Positions 1-11,456 of a stretch of DNA of 64,000 nt are shown piece after piece (within the stretch, counting starts at the first letter, position 1; each line of letters begins with the position of its first letter). Source of the DNA: Devosia chinhatensis. GTDB lineage: Bacteria > Pseudomonadota > Alphaproteobacteria > Rhizobiales > Devosiaceae. Under the pieces are notes generated by a model. It was given only the letters and a program-made list of their open reading frames with translations. It was not told the origin of the DNA and searched no databases. The stretch covers positions 1,922,001 to 1,986,000 of the forward strand of contig NZ_JZEY01000054.1 in the NCBI RefSeq assembly GCF_000969445.1, in the 5' to 3' direction. The translations under genes and the position numbers were made by a program.

Positions 1-77
1 GCGTCCTCGCCGAGATCGGGCCGCTGGTCGATGGCAAGGTCAAGGACTGGCTGACCCGCGCCACTGCTGCCATCTAA
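1..77 (+). CDS. C-terminal end of an unidentified protein (partial)
   Basis: An open frame enters from the left edge and stops at TAA 75-77, reading VLAEIGPLVDGKVKDWLTRA and then TAAI. Codon choice is typical of the window, and an intrinsic terminator follows 20 bases later, which supports a real gene end. Twenty-four residues are too few to name a family. Confidence 0.6.
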   Translation, partial: VLAEIGPLVDGKVKDWLTRATAAI

Positions 78-98
78 ATGCGCGAACTGTAACCAGAC

Positions 99-127
99 GA
101 GGGGCGCCATGCGCCCCTCTCAATTTT
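99..127 (+). terminator. Rho-independent terminator of the left-edge gene
   Basis: A perfect 9-bp stem (GAGGGGCGC at 99-107 and its complement at 111-119) with a 3-base CAT loop is followed by a T-rich CAATTTT. It sits just after the left-edge plus-strand gene. It also abuts the stop codon of the convergent minus-strand gene, but there is no T-run on that side. Confidence 0.85.
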
Positions 128-599
128 ACTCGCCGAGCGTGGAGGCGAAGATGTCGCTCAGCCGATAGGGATATTCTCCCTCTTCGGAAACCACGTCGTC
201 GATTTTCCAGCCATCGTCCTCCAGCACCAGCTCATAGGTGAGGAAGGTGGGTCGATCGAAGTTTTCGAAGCTGACGTCAACCACGGCGCTATCGCCATCG
301 ACCTCTGCTTCTCCAATCTCGAGGTTCGACAGCTGGTAATCCTGACCATCGATATAGGGATCGAAGCTGAGGGCACCCATTTCCCCCTCCGGCGTGCTTT
401 CCGCATCAGCCTCGTAGAGCGCGTTTAGCCGCGCCGAGCGGAACAGACTTTCGTCGTCGACAAAATCGTCTGTGAAATAAGGCTCGTAGAATGCCTCGAG
501 CAAAGCCTCGGGAGAATCGTAGCCTTGTGCCCATGCCAGGCTCGACATGGCGAGGACACATCCGGCCGCCAGTGCTATCAGACGCAATCGCGCCTCCAT
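126..599 (-). CDS. Small secreted protein, DUF3828-like
   Basis: 157 residues with a clear Sec signal peptide (residues 1-25, ending SLAWAQG), so the product is probably periplasmic. The mature part is acidic and ends with a WKIDDV-like strand followed by YRLSDIFAS, a pattern I associate with the DUF3828/NTF2-like family of exported proteins of unknown function. It follows the frameshifted gene at 603-1873 on the same strand with only 3 bases between them, so the two probably share a transcript. No catalytic residues are recognisable. The family call is tentative; the exported nature is well supported. Confidence 0.7.
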   Translation of the reverse strand: MEARLRLIALAAGCVLAMSSLAWAQGYDSPEALLEAFYEPYFTDDFVDDESLFRSARLNALYEADAESTPEGEMGALSFDPYIDGQDYQLSNLEIGEAEVDGDSAVVDVSFENFDRPTFLTYELVLEDDGWKIDDVVSEEGEYPYRLSDIFASTLGE

Positions 600-602
600 T
601 GT

Positions 603-1873
603 TCAGTTGAACCAAACGATAAAATTAGGCCAGTTTTCGCCGAAGACAGAATTGCCGGCTTCAAAGCTGCTCTCGTCTGCCGCGGGTCCGTCCCGAAGGA
701 ACGGCAAGGCACCTTGCCCGGTGAGAAGAAGCACGATGTCCGTCTCCATCGCCGTCTCAAAATAAGCTTTGAGGCTGATGCCCTGCTCGAAGCGCCAATG
801 CGGCACCAGCAAGTCGCCTGCGAGCAGCAGATCGACAGTGTCGAGCGTACTCATCCACGCGTCGACCACTTCCTGCGTTACTTCGACTTGGGGAAAGATC
901 GAGGTCTGTTTGGGAGAGGGCACGAGTTCACGATTGTCATCGGTTTCCGCAAGGATGGCGTCCCAATTTTGCCGCGACAGGGCGGTCACCATCCTCATGC
1001 GTTCGAGGACACCGGCGAGACGCCGTGCATCGACTACCGGAAAACTGGCCTCATGAATGGCTGCGATCATGTCTGCCAGCAAGGCATCACTTTCACGGTC
1101 CAGAAAAAGAGAACCGCTGCTGCTCGCGAAATCCTGCATTGGCAAGCCAGCCTTGGGAAAAACTCGATGCAGGACCGCGTCGTAGAACTGGCTGAAATCG
1201 TGCGACAACATAAAGTCGAACGGGATCGCGGCCACCTGCGAATAGCCTGCCAACCAGATCGCGTCCGCCCTGTCGAAGCCTATGCTGAGGTCGAGCGTCG
1301 CGGTCTTGCCCTTCGTTTTGTCCCTTGGGGCGAGAGCATCGAAATCCTGCAGGTCGCGCAGCAGCAAAGCCAGCGTCTCGGATTCGTCTGCTTCGCCATC
1401 CCCATCCAGATCGACACGCACCCGCAGGGGATCGATGAGAACGACATAATCATCCGCTGCCGCAGCAAGTTCGAAGCCCTCGCCGGCACGATCGAGATCA
1501 GCCACGAAGGTGGCCAGGATCGTCCGTAACCCGTCATAAGTGAGCGGTTCCGGATCGGCATTGCCGGAGGTGCGAGGTGTCAGGTCGCTCTCGAGACCGA
1601 GGAACATCGCCGCCGCCGAGCTTTGAGGGGCAGTCGCACCATGACGGTAAAGCGAGCGGGCCAGTGTCTGGTAGCCATCGATGAGATCGATCAGGCCGAG
1701 ACCGAAGCAGGCATCTGCATGAAGCTCGGCGCAGCGATCCTCATAGTAGCCGCGCTCTGCCACAGCCTGGCCGGAATAGAGCAAATCCGGCAGCCGATCT
1801 CCAGCTTCACTCGCCGTGCCGCACCCGATACAGCCAATACCACGCCTAATATCGCAGCGAAAAATCGTTTCAT
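603..1873 (-). CDS. Conserved hypothetical lipoprotein, apparently frameshifted near its N-terminus
   Basis: The uninterrupted frame covers 603-1784 (393 codons from a TTG). The only good start with a ribosome binding site (GGAGAG before ATG at 1873) lies in another frame and encodes a signal-peptide start, MKRFFAAILGVVLAVSG. Adding one G to the GGG run at 1824-1826 joins the frames and gives AVSG-C-GTASEAGD, a proper lipobox, then continues into the long frame. The body holds an EF-hand-like loop (DLDGDGEADESE) and no other domain I recognise. It lies 19 bases after ligA and directly before the DUF3828-like gene. The shift could be a sequencing or assembly error in a homopolymer, a true inactivating mutation, or phase variation. 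If intact the product would be about 423 residues. Confidence 0.65.
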
Positions 1874-1892
1874 CGCCCTCTCCCCGCGTGTT

Positions 1893-4163
<2,271 letters not shown>

Positions 4164-4287
4164 CTAAAAGTCGGCATGGGGTTTCACCTTCGGGACAGAT
4201 ATAGACCTGAACACGTTATTCGTCTTCCAGCCCTTGATCGCAATATCGGAGCCGATAGGTTCCACACCCGGAGGGACGGTAGAAGCG

Positions 4288-5958
4288 TTATCCCACGGCG
4301 CCGAGCAACTTCTTGGCAGCAGCGCGCGCCTCGTTGGTGATTTCGGCGCCGGCCAGCATGCGCGCAACCTCTTCCTGCCGCGCCGGCTTGTCCAGAGGTC
4401 GCACATGGGTGCGCATGAATGCGCCCTCCTCGACCATCTGCTTTTCGATGAGAAGATGCCGGTCGGCTCGCGCGGCGACCTGGGGCGCATGGGTAACGGT
4501 CAGCACCTGTACGCCCCTCGACAGTCGAGCCAGCCGACGCCCGATGGCATCGGCCACTGCGCCACCCACGCCAGTGTCGATTTCGTCGAAAATCAGAACG
4601 GGAGCCGACCCGCGATCGGCAAGCACGACCTTAAGCGCCAGCAGGAACCGGCTCAATTCACCACCTGACGCCACCTTGAGCAGAGGCCCCGCTGCCGTGC
4701 CGGGATTGGTCTGCACGTGGAAGGCGATTTGGTCGAAACCGCTGGCGGCAACACGATCCCTCTCAATCTGATGGTCCACGATAAAGCGCGCCGCGCCGAG
4801 CTTGAGATCGGGCAATTCAGCCTCGACCGCCTGGCTCAATGCATTGGCGGCCCTTTGCCGACCGCTGCTGAGGATATCTGCCGCTTCCCGATAGCGCGCT
4901 CTCGCCGCAGCCTCCTGCCCCTCAAGGGCCTTGAGCCGCCCTTCCCCGCTCTGCAAGGTATCTAGGTCAGCCTGATATTTTTCCAGCACCTCGACCAATC
5001 CGTCGCAGGAGGTCTGATGCTTGCGCGCGGCAGCGCGCAGCGCAAACAGACGTTCTTCGACAGCCTCAAGCTCGGCCGGGTCGAAAGCCATTTCCCGCTT
5101 GAGATCCTCAAGCGCGTCGGTCGTGCGATCCAGCACCTGCAGTGAGGCATCGAGAGCATCGACGATGGGCTGGAACAATTCTGCCCCGCCGTCGACTTTC
5201 CGCAACAGTCGCCGCATCAGCGACGCCAGGGCCGGGGCCGGCGCATTCGGGCCGTTGAGGATCTCATCGATTTCCACAACGTCCGCGGAGGCCTTCTCGG
5301 CTTGCTGCAATTGCTGGCGACGCTCGGCCAATTCCTCTTCCTCACCCGCAACCGGTCTGAGTTTTTCAAGCTCTTCGACAGTGTGGCGCGCGTAATCTTC
5401 GGCAGCGACGGCCTCGGCCACCATGGCTCGCTGCTCCTCGACCGCCTGCTGCACTTCCGCCAGGACGGCCCAGCTTTCGCGCACGGCGGCGACGTCCGTG
5501 CCCAACTCGCCGAAGGCATCCAGGGCGGCCCGGTGCGTTGCCATGTCCACCAGCGCCCGGTCATCGTGCTGGCCGTGAATTTCCACGATCTGGCTACCAA
5601 CCTTCTGCATCAGCGCAGCGGAAACGGGCTGGTCGTTAATGAAGGCGCGTGTCCGCCCGTCGGCAAACTGCACGCGGCGCAAGATGACGTCTTCATCGTC
5701 GGGTACGGCATTGTCCCGCAGCAGCGCACGAGCCGGATGGTCGGCCGCCAGTTCCAGAACCGCGACGACCTGGCCGCTGTCCTGTCCCTGGCGCACGAGC
5801 GAAGCATCCCCCCGTCCCCCGAGGGCCAGGGCTAGGGCATCAAGCAGAATGGATTTGCCGGCGCCGGTTTCGCCTGTCAGCACCGTCATGCCCGCGCCAA
5901 GTGCCAGATCAAGCTGGTCGATGAGGACGATATTGCGAACCGAGAGCGCGTTGAGCAT
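4288..5958 (-). CDS. recN: DNA repair protein RecN
   Basis: SMC-like ATPase of double-strand-break repair. I chose the internal ATG at 5958 because the family starts MLxxLSVRN; eight further codons upstream (to 5982) are also open. Walker A GETGAGKS lies near residues 29-36, a long coiled-coil centre rich in Glu, Gln and Arg follows, and the C-terminal half carries the ABC signature (VASGGELSRFLLALK) and Walker B (VLIFDEIDTGVGG). Length is normal, 556 residues. It lies between bamD and ligA, an arrangement common in Hyphomicrobiales. A strong terminator separates it from bamD, so it probably has its own promoter in the 5959-6117 gap. Confidence 0.96.
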   Translation of the reverse strand: MLNALSVRNIVLIDQLDLALGAGMTVLTGETGAGKSILLDALALALGGRGDASLVRQGQDSGQVVAVLELAADHPARALLRDNAVPDDEDVILRRVQFADGRTRAFINDQPVSAALMQKVGSQIVEIHGQHDDRALVDMATHRAALDAFGELGTDVAAVRESWAVLAEVQQAVEEQRAMVAEAVAAEDYARHTVEELEKLRPVAGEEEELAERRQQLQQAEKASADVVEIDEILNGPNAPAPALASLMRRLLRKVDGGAELFQPIVDALDASLQVLDRTTDALEDLKREMAFDPAELEAVEERLFALRAAARKHQTSCDGLVEVLEKYQADLDTLQSGEGRLKALEGQEAAARARYREAADILSSGRQRAANALSQAVEAELPDLKLGAARFIVDHQIERDRVAASGFDQIAFHVQTNPGTAAGPLLKVASGGELSRFLLALKVVLADRGSAPVLIFDEIDTGVGGAVADAIGRRLARLSRGVQVLTVTHAPQVAARADRHLLIEKQMVEEGAFMRTHVRPLDKPARQEEVARMLAGAEITNEARAAAKKLLGAVG

Positions 5959-6117
5959 GCGCGAGTTTCCGAATTGGACCAATGCGGTATATCAGCCAGC
6001 CGGCTTTCGAGGCGGATGGATCGGCGTAACGTCCACAGACAAGACGGACGTGCCGACAATAGCAAATCAGAACAAATTGGCAACAGACTTGCGCAATTGT
6101 GCTGTGTCGGACAATGG

Positions 6118-6141
6118 AAAAGGGGCCCCTCACGGAGCCCC
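6118..6141 (-). terminator. Terminator of bamD
   Basis: Read on the minus strand, GGGGCTCC and GGGGCCCC form an 8-bp stem (one G-U pair) closed by a GTGA tetraloop of GNRA type, followed directly by TTTT. It lies 25 bases after the bamD stop codon and upstream of recN. Confidence 0.88.
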
Positions 6142-6165
6142 CTCATTCACATCGTCATTAAGTCA

Positions 6166-7002
6166 TCAGCGACGGACGGCCGCCAGCCAGCTGCCGGAAT
6201 TGAGCTGCGGGGCGAGGCCCTGCTTGCCGAGAAGTTCGAAGGCGCGCTTATACCAATCGCTGGATGGATAATTGTGACCCAGCACGGCGGCGGCCGACAT
6301 GGCCTCGTTGGTGAGGCCCAGCAGCAGATAGCTTTCCGTCAGGCGATAGAGGGCTTCTTCGATATGGGTCGAAGTCTGCCACCGCTCGACCACTTCTCGG
6401 AAGCGGTTGATGGCTGCGGCATACTGTCCGTTACCAAGATAGTAGCGACCCACGGACATTTCCTTGCCCGCCAACTGGTCCGACGCCACCAGCAGCTTTT
6501 CTCGCGCGTCCTTGGCATGCTCGGACTGCGGATAATTGTTGATCAACAGCTGATAGGTGTCGATGGCATCACGCGAAAGCTGCTGATCGCGCGTGATGTC
6601 CTTGATCTGGGCAAAGTACGACGTTCCCTTGAGCCAAAGCACATAGGGCACGTCCTTGCCGTTTGGATAGAGCGCCAGGTAGCGGTCGGCCGCAAGGATA
6701 GCCTCTTCCAGCTTGCCGCTGCGGTAATTTGCATAGACCAGCATCAGCTTGCCCTGCTCGGTCAGCGGATCACGCGGATGCTGACGCTCGAGCTGCTCAA
6801 GCTTCTTGATGGCAGTCTGGAAATACTGACGATCCAGGTCGTCCAACGCACCCTGATAAAGCGAGGCGGCCGGAACGATAGGCTCTTCCTTGACCTTGGG
6901 CGGCCCGAAAATGCTGCAGCCCGCAAGCACCGCGGCCATCAGGCCAATGCTGAGAACCCGGGCGGCCCGGCTGGAAAACTGGCTCAAGTCGACAAGTTTC
7001 AC
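6166..7002 (-). CDS. bamD: Outer membrane assembly lipoprotein BamD
   Basis: 278 residues. A lipoprotein signal ends at lipobox VLAGC (Cys 29 is the lipidation site). TPR-type helices follow, as in BamD/YfiO (for example DLDRQYFQTAIKKLEQLERQHPRDPLTEQG and the LLINNYPQSEHAKDAREKL stretch). BamD is the essential lipoprotein of the BAM complex that folds beta-barrel proteins into the outer membrane; it acts on the periplasmic face. It lies after lpxC, the common alphaproteobacterial order, and ends in a strong terminator. Confidence 0.96.
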   Translation of the reverse strand: MKLVDLSQFSSRAARVLSIGLMAAVLAGCSIFGPPKVKEEPIVPAASLYQGALDDLDRQYFQTAIKKLEQLERQHPRDPLTEQGKLMLVYANYRSGKLEEAILAADRYLALYPNGKDVPYVLWLKGTSYFAQIKDITRDQQLSRDAIDTYQLLINNYPQSEHAKDAREKLLVASDQLAGKEMSVGRYYLGNGQYAAAINRFREVVERWQTSTHIEEALYRLTESYLLLGLTNEAMSAAAVLGHNYPSSDWYKRAFELLGKQGLAPQLNSGSWLAAVRR

Positions 7003-7096
7003 GAACTGCCCCGTTCCTGGATATTCCGCATGTTTGCTGCGGCGTAGTTGGCAAATGGATCAAAACTGTGGCGCGACGCTTCCGGTATGGACCGGT

Positions 7097-8053
7097 TCAG
7101 CGCACGGATCGCAGATAATGATGAACCTCCAGACCATCCGGCTGGTCATCGAAAGCTTCGAATTCCAGCGGCAGATCTTCAGCGCCCACTATCTCATAAT
7201 TGGCTTCACTCGAAAAGAGTCCGGCCAGCACATGAGCGTTAAGGGCATGGCCGCCCTTGTAGGAGCGGAAGCGACCCCAGATCGGCAATCCACCCAGCGA
7301 CAGGTCCCCGATGGCGTCCAGCAATTTGTGCCGTACGAACTCATCCTCGAAACGCAAACCGCCAGGATTGAGAATCTTGTCCTCGTGCACCGTGATCGAA
7401 TTGTCGAGGCTGGATCCGAGGGCGTAGCCTGCCTGACGCAGGATCTTGGCGTCCCGTACAAATCCGAATGTGCGCGCGCGGGCGACGTCCTCGAAATAGC
7501 GACGCGGCGTCCAGTCGAAAATCATGCGCTGGCGACCGATGACCTTGGAATCGAAGTCGATCTCGAGGTCGAGTGCACGGCCGTTATAGGGCTCGAGAGC
7601 CGCAAACGCGTCGTTATTGCGCACGGTGACGGCGCGGAGCACCTTGAGAAACTTGCGCTGGGCCGGCTGGATTTCGATGCCAAGCGAAAGGATGGCCTCG
7701 GCGAATGGATAAGCAGAGCCATCCATGATCGGGCATTCAGGGCCGTCTAGCGTAATCATGGCATTGTCGATGCCCATGCCCGAAAGCGCCGACACGACAT
7801 GTTCGACGGTTGCAACGCTGATGCTATCGCCCAAGTCGAGCGTGGTGCACAGCGTCGTACGGCTGACACGGGTATGGTGCACCGGCACGGCCTGAGTAAG
7901 CCTGCCCTCTTCGACGACGCGACGAATGAGATAGCCGCTATCGGCCGCTGCAGGCCCCAGCGTCAGAGTGACGGGCTGCGCGCCATGCACGCCGTAGCCC
8001 GCAAAACTGATCTCGCCGGCGAGCGTGCGCTGGCGTGTCGATAGCCTGTTCAT
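7097..8053 (-). CDS. lpxC: UDP-3-O-acyl-N-acetylglucosamine deacetylase LpxC
   Basis: 318 residues. This zinc enzyme makes the committed step of lipid A synthesis in the cytosol. The N-terminal repeat has the zinc-binding TVEHVVSAL motif (His 85), then GPECPIMDGSAYPF. The C-terminal repeat has the HKLLDAIGDL motif (His and Asp ligands) and KGGHALN with the catalytic His. The start MNRLSTRQRTL is standard for the family. It follows ftsZ but is separated by the ftsZ terminator at 8100-8131, so transcription should begin in the 46 bases between that hairpin and the start codon, or come from readthrough. Confidence 0.97.
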   Translation of the reverse strand: MNRLSTRQRTLAGEISFAGYGVHGAQPVTLTLGPAAADSGYLIRRVVEEGRLTQAVPVHHTRVSRTTLCTTLDLGDSISVATVEHVVSALSGMGIDNAMITLDGPECPIMDGSAYPFAEAILSLGIEIQPAQRKFLKVLRAVTVRNNDAFAALEPYNGRALDLEIDFDSKVIGRQRMIFDWTPRRYFEDVARARTFGFVRDAKILRQAGYALGSSLDNSITVHEDKILNPGGLRFEDEFVRHKLLDAIGDLSLGGLPIWGRFRSYKGGHALNAHVLAGLFSSEANYEIVGAEDLPLEFEAFDDQPDGLEVHHYLRSVR

Positions 8054-8099
8054 CCGATGAAATACTCCGAGAAAACGTCACGCTCAAAAAACTGTTAGC

Positions 8100-8131
8100 C
8101 AAAAAAAACTCGGTGCGGAAGCCGCACCGAG
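8100..8131 (-). terminator. Terminator of ftsZ
   Basis: Minus-strand reading gives a perfect 10-bp stem, CTCGGTGCGG (minus-strand 8131-8122) with CCGCACCGAG (8118-8109), a CTT loop, and an uninterrupted run of at least eight T. It marks the 3' end of the dcw transcript, 29 bases after the ftsZ stop. Confidence 0.93.
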
Positions 8132-8160
8132 AGAGGATTTGCAAGATGGTAGAGCCCGTA

Positions 8161-9816
8161 TCAGCCGTGCTTGCGCAGGAAGGACGGGATCTCGAGGTGA
8201 TCCTTGGCTGCCGGAGCTGCGGGAGCGCGCCCCTGCGAATCGAGCGCACCGCGAGCCCCCTCAACCGCCGGAGAAACCCGCGAAGCCCTTGCGCCACCGG
8301 CTTCGATGGCGCTACGCGCAGCCGCATCGTCAGCCACTGGAGAGCGCGGCTCGCTACGCTGTTGTGGCTGCGGCTGGCTCAGGTTGAGGCCAACATTGGA
8401 TGCGAGACGCTTGAAGAGCGCCCGGGCGTTGCGGGGCTCGGCTTCCTGCCGTTCCTGAACGGGCTGTGTCCGGCGCGCAACAGCAGGAAGCTCCTCGGTG
8501 CGCGGCATGCGGCGCTGTCCGTCGGGACGAGCAGCGTGCGAGGGCACGTAGACGCTGGGAATCGGCTGCTCCTGAACCATCGGAGCCTCTTCCGGTTCAG
8601 CAATGGCTTCTGCGGCAGGCATATAGGGCTCGACCACGACCCCATCGTCTTCCTGGGCATAGGATGGTGCGGGCTGAGCGGCAAAGGCTTCGGCCACGGC
8701 AGCCTCGACCTGGTAGCCGATATCCTCCACCTCTTCCATGACCGGCTCGGGAGCCGGCGGCACGACGGAACGCTCAGCTGGCACATGGCGCTTGACTGAC
8801 AGCGGCGTACGCGAAGCATGCGGCTTGGCGGGCTCAAGCGCCTGCACCATCGTGGCATCAGTGCCGGTAGCAACGACAGAGACCCGGATCGTTCCATTGA
8901 GGTTCGGATCGTAAGTCGCGCCCAGGATGATATTGGCGTCGGCGTCAACTTCCTCGCGAATGCGGCTGGCAGCCTCATCCACTTCGTAAAGGGTAAGGTC
9001 GGGGCCACCGGTGATGGAAATCAGCAGGCCGCGAGCTCCGTGCATGGAGACATCGTCGAGCAGCGGATTGGCAATCGCAGCCTCAGCGGCGTGCCGGGCA
9101 CGATCCTCGCCCGAAGCCTCGCCGGTACCCATCATCGCCTTACCCATGCCGCGCATGACCGCACGAACGTCGGCGAAATCGAGGTTGATCAGACCTTCCT
9201 TGACCATGAGGTCGGTGATGCAGGCGACGCCGGAGAACAGCACCTGGTCGGCCATCGCAAAGGCGTCGGCGAACGTTGTCTTTTCGTTGGCGACGCGGAA
9301 AAGGTTCTGGTTCGGAATGACGATCAGCGTATCGACATGGCGATGCAGCTCATCAATGCCGTCTTCAGCCAGTCGCGCGCGACGATTGCCTTCGAAATTG
9401 AACGGCTTGGTGACCACGCCAACCGTCAGGATCCCCTGCTCGCGAGCTGCTCGCGCGATGACTGGAGCTGCACCGGTACCGGTACCGCCACCCATGCCGG
9501 CGGTGATGAACACCATGTGCGAGCCGGAGAGGTGATCATTGATCTCGTCCCAGCTTTCTTCGGCAGCGGCGCGACCCACTTCCGGATGCGAACCCGCACC
9601 AAGCCCCTCGGTAACGCCAACGCCCAGCTGAATGATCCGCTGCGCCTTGCTTAGTGCCAGCGCCTGCGCATCGGTGTTCGCAACAACGAAATCCACCCCA
9701 TCCAGGCCGGACTCGATCATGTTGTTAACAGCATTGCCGCCTGCACCGCCGGCACCGAACACGGTGATGCGGGGCTTGAGTTCTTGAATATCCGGGATGG
9801 TCAGATTGATGGTCAT
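8161..9816 (-). CDS. ftsZ: Cell division protein FtsZ, long alphaproteobacterial form
   Basis: Tubulin-like GTPase that builds the cytokinetic ring. The ATG at 9816 (MTINLTIPD) is preferred over 9828 by family comparison, giving 551 residues. The N-terminal GTPase carries [13 protein letters not shown], the tubulin signature GGGTGTG (residues 109-115) and FNFEGNRR. From about residue 330 a 210-residue linker rich in Pro, Glu, Ala and Arg replaces the short E. coli linker, as usual in alphaproteobacteria. It ends in the conserved tail [13 protein letters not shown] that binds FtsA and other partners. ftsZ is last in the dcw cluster and has its own upstream gap with CtrA-like sites and a downstream terminator. 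Confidence 0.97.
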   Translation of the reverse strand: MTINLTIPDIQELKPRITVFGAGGAGGNAVNNMIESGLDGVDFVVANTDAQALALSKAQRIIQLGVGVTEGLGAGSHPEVGRAAAEESWDEINDHLSGSHMVFITAGMGGGTGTGAAPVIARAAREQGILTVGVVTKPFNFEGNRRARLAEDGIDELHRHVDTLIVIPNQNLFRVANEKTTFADAFAMADQVLFSGVACITDLMVKEGLINLDFADVRAVMRGMGKAMMGTGEASGEDRARHAAEAAIANPLLDDVSMHGARGLLISITGGPDLTLYEVDEAASRIREEVDADANIILGATYDPNLNGTIRVSVVATGTDATMVQALEPAKPHASRTPLSVKRHVPAERSVVPPAPEPVMEEVEDIGYQVEAAVAEAFAAQPAPSYAQEDDGVVVEPYMPAAEAIAEPEEAPMVQEQPIPSVYVPSHAARPDGQRRMPRTEELPAVARRTQPVQERQEAEPRNARALFKRLASNVGLNLSQPQPQQRSEPRSPVADDAAARSAIEAGGARASRVSPAVEGARGALDSQGRAPAAPAAKDHLEIPSFLRKHG

Positions 9817-10142
9817 AGGTGGCCCCATAGTGGCGTGGTTGGTTAAGATTTACCCGCCCATTCGTTAACTCCACCCTAACAAAACCACCCTTCCGGTTAA
9901 CTCCTGCGCAAAATGCGACAGGTTGCGATCACAAATTGAGTTTGCATTAACCATGTCCGCCCGCCCACGCTTGGCTAGAGCAAAGGCAATTCTCATTGCG
10001 GATTCATGGAGCAGTCGAGCTTGAAGCGCCGAACGCCGCAGCTGTGCTCAGGACCACTGCCGATACCAGGCGACGTCGACGCATTGTAGCGCCTTCTGAA
10101 GGCAAAGATGCTCTCAGGCACGACCAGCCCGGCGGGCCAGCC
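9817..10142. other. ftsA-ftsZ intergenic region
   Basis: About 326 bases without a convincing gene, unusually long inside an otherwise overlapping cluster. The ftsZ-proximal half (9841-9955) is AT-richer and carries several TTAA elements annotated separately. The ftsA-proximal half is GC-rich and holds only a short signal-like reading frame (10004-10084, minus) that I do not accept as a gene. The region most likely holds an ftsZ-specific promoter. Confidence 0.6.
9865..9879. promoter_or_regulatory. Candidate CtrA site in the ftsZ promoter region
   Basis: TTAA-N7-CTAA, one mismatch from the CtrA consensus TTAA-N7-TTAA. Further half-sites lie nearby: GGTTAA at 9841 and 9895, and TTAACCAT at 9949. 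Four half-sites within about 115 bases, 50 to 140 bases before ftsZ, fit cell-cycle control by CtrA as known in Caulobacter. This is an inference from motif resemblance only. Confidence 0.4.
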
Positions 10143-11456
10143 TCAGAAGCTGTTGCGCAGCCAGCTGCCGACGCGAGCAATATAGCCATCGGTACCAGTC
10201 AGCTTGCCGCGGCCGCGTGGCTCGACATATTCCTGAGCGCAAACTTGCGGATAAACAAGCATGCCGGCTACGCTCGCAAAGGCGGCACCCTTAGCGATCT
10301 CGGGCAGGCCTGAAATCCCCATGGGCCGGCCGTTTCGCACATTGCGCGCCAGCGTCCTGCGCGCCACTTCGGGCAGGCCGGTCATTTCACTGGCACCGCC
10401 CGTCAGCACGAAGCGACGACCGCAGATATCCATCATGCCTGTGGCCTGCATCCGATCGCGGACAGCGGTGAGGATTTCCTCGATACGCGGACGCATGATG
10501 CGCGTTAGGACGGCCCGGGGGATTTGGCCCGGCGCCTCGTCATGGCTGGCACCCACCGGCTGAATGGCGATCATCTCGCGTTCATCGGCCTGCCCCGGCA
10601 ACACCGAACCATGCAGGGTCTTGAGCCGTTCGGCATCCGCAACGCTGACCGAGAGCTGTCGCGCGATGTCCAGTGTCAAATGATGACCGCCAATGGCGAT
10701 GGCATCGGAATAGACCATGTGTCCGTCATTGAAGACCGATACAGTGGTGGTCGCGCCACCAAAGTCGATGCACGCGACGCCCAATTGCGCCTCGTCGTCC
10801 ACCAGCGTAGCCAGACCAGACGCATAGGGCGTGGCCACCAACGCCTCGATCTGCAGGTGGCAGCGATGCAGCACCAGTTCGAGATTACGCATGGCCAGCG
10901 TTTCCGCACTGACCACTGCCACATCGACGCTGAGCTTTTCGCCCACCATGCCTTTGGGATCGCGAATACCCTTCTGTCCATCGAGCGCATAGCCGATGGG
11001 CAGCGCATGAATGATGGACCGCTCCGGCCGCACCGAGCGGGAATTGACGGCCTTGAGCACGCGCACGATATCGGCCTGCTCCACCTCCTGACCGTCCAGG
11101 GACACTGCCGCAGAAAATGTCTCGGAGCCGAGCCGACCGGCAGTGACGTTGACGACGACGCTTTCAAGCGTCAGGCCTGCGGCCCGCTCCGCCATGCCGA
11201 CGACATTGCGGATGGCATGCTCGGCCTTTTCAATGTCCACAACCACGCCGCTCTTGACCCCGACGGAGGGGCCATAGCCAAAGCCGATGACCTCCGCCTG
11301 ATGGCTGCGCCCGCGAAGGGACTTCCCCTCGGCACGCGGGACCAAGCGGGCGATGACGCAGCAGATTTTGGTCGACCCGATATCGAGCACCGCCACCAGG
11401 GTGGTCTTGCCGGGCTGCACCGGGCGCAGCCGGGAGGTCATCGCATCGGTCATCAT
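10143..11456 (-). CDS. ftsA: Cell division protein FtsA
   Basis: 437 residues. Actin-like ATPase that tethers FtsZ to the inner membrane. The phosphate-1 motif VLDIGSTKICC lies near residue 23, the SHS2 1C domain follows, then the second phosphate motif ACIDFGGATTT and the adenosine motif VLTGGASEMTG. The last residues, YIARVGSWLRNSF, form the amphipathic membrane-targeting helix. Its start overlaps the ftsQ stop by 4 bases (ATGA), so the two are translationally coupled. FtsZ follows after a 326-base gap. Confidence 0.96.
   Translation of the reverse strand: MMTDAMTSRLRPVQPGKTTLVAVLDIGSTKICCVIARLVPRAEGKSLRGRSHQAEVIGFGYGPSVGVKSGVVVDIEKAEHAIRNVVGMAERAAGLTLESVVVNVTAGRLGSETFSAAVSLDGQEVEQADIVRVLKAVNSRSVRPERSIIHALPIGYALDGQKGIRDPKGMVGEKLSVDVAVVSAETLAMRNLELVLHRCHLQIEALVATPYASGLATLVDDEAQLGVACIDFGGATTTVSVFNDGHMVYSDAIAIGGHHLTLDIARQLSVSVADAERLKTLHGSVLPGQADEREMIAIQPVGASHDEAPGQIPRAVLTRIMRPRIEEILTAVRDRMQATGMMDICGRRFVLTGGASEMTGLPEVARRTLARNVRNGRPMGISGLPEIAKGAAFASVAGMLVYPQVCAQEYVEPRGRGKLTGTDGYIARVGSWLRNSF

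Noticed and set aside
10004..10084. Short minus-strand frame starting MRRRRLVSAVVLSTAAAF, looking like a signal peptide
   Set aside because: Only 26 codons, no ribosome site, and nothing follows the signal-like part; chance in Arg/Ala-rich GC sequence.
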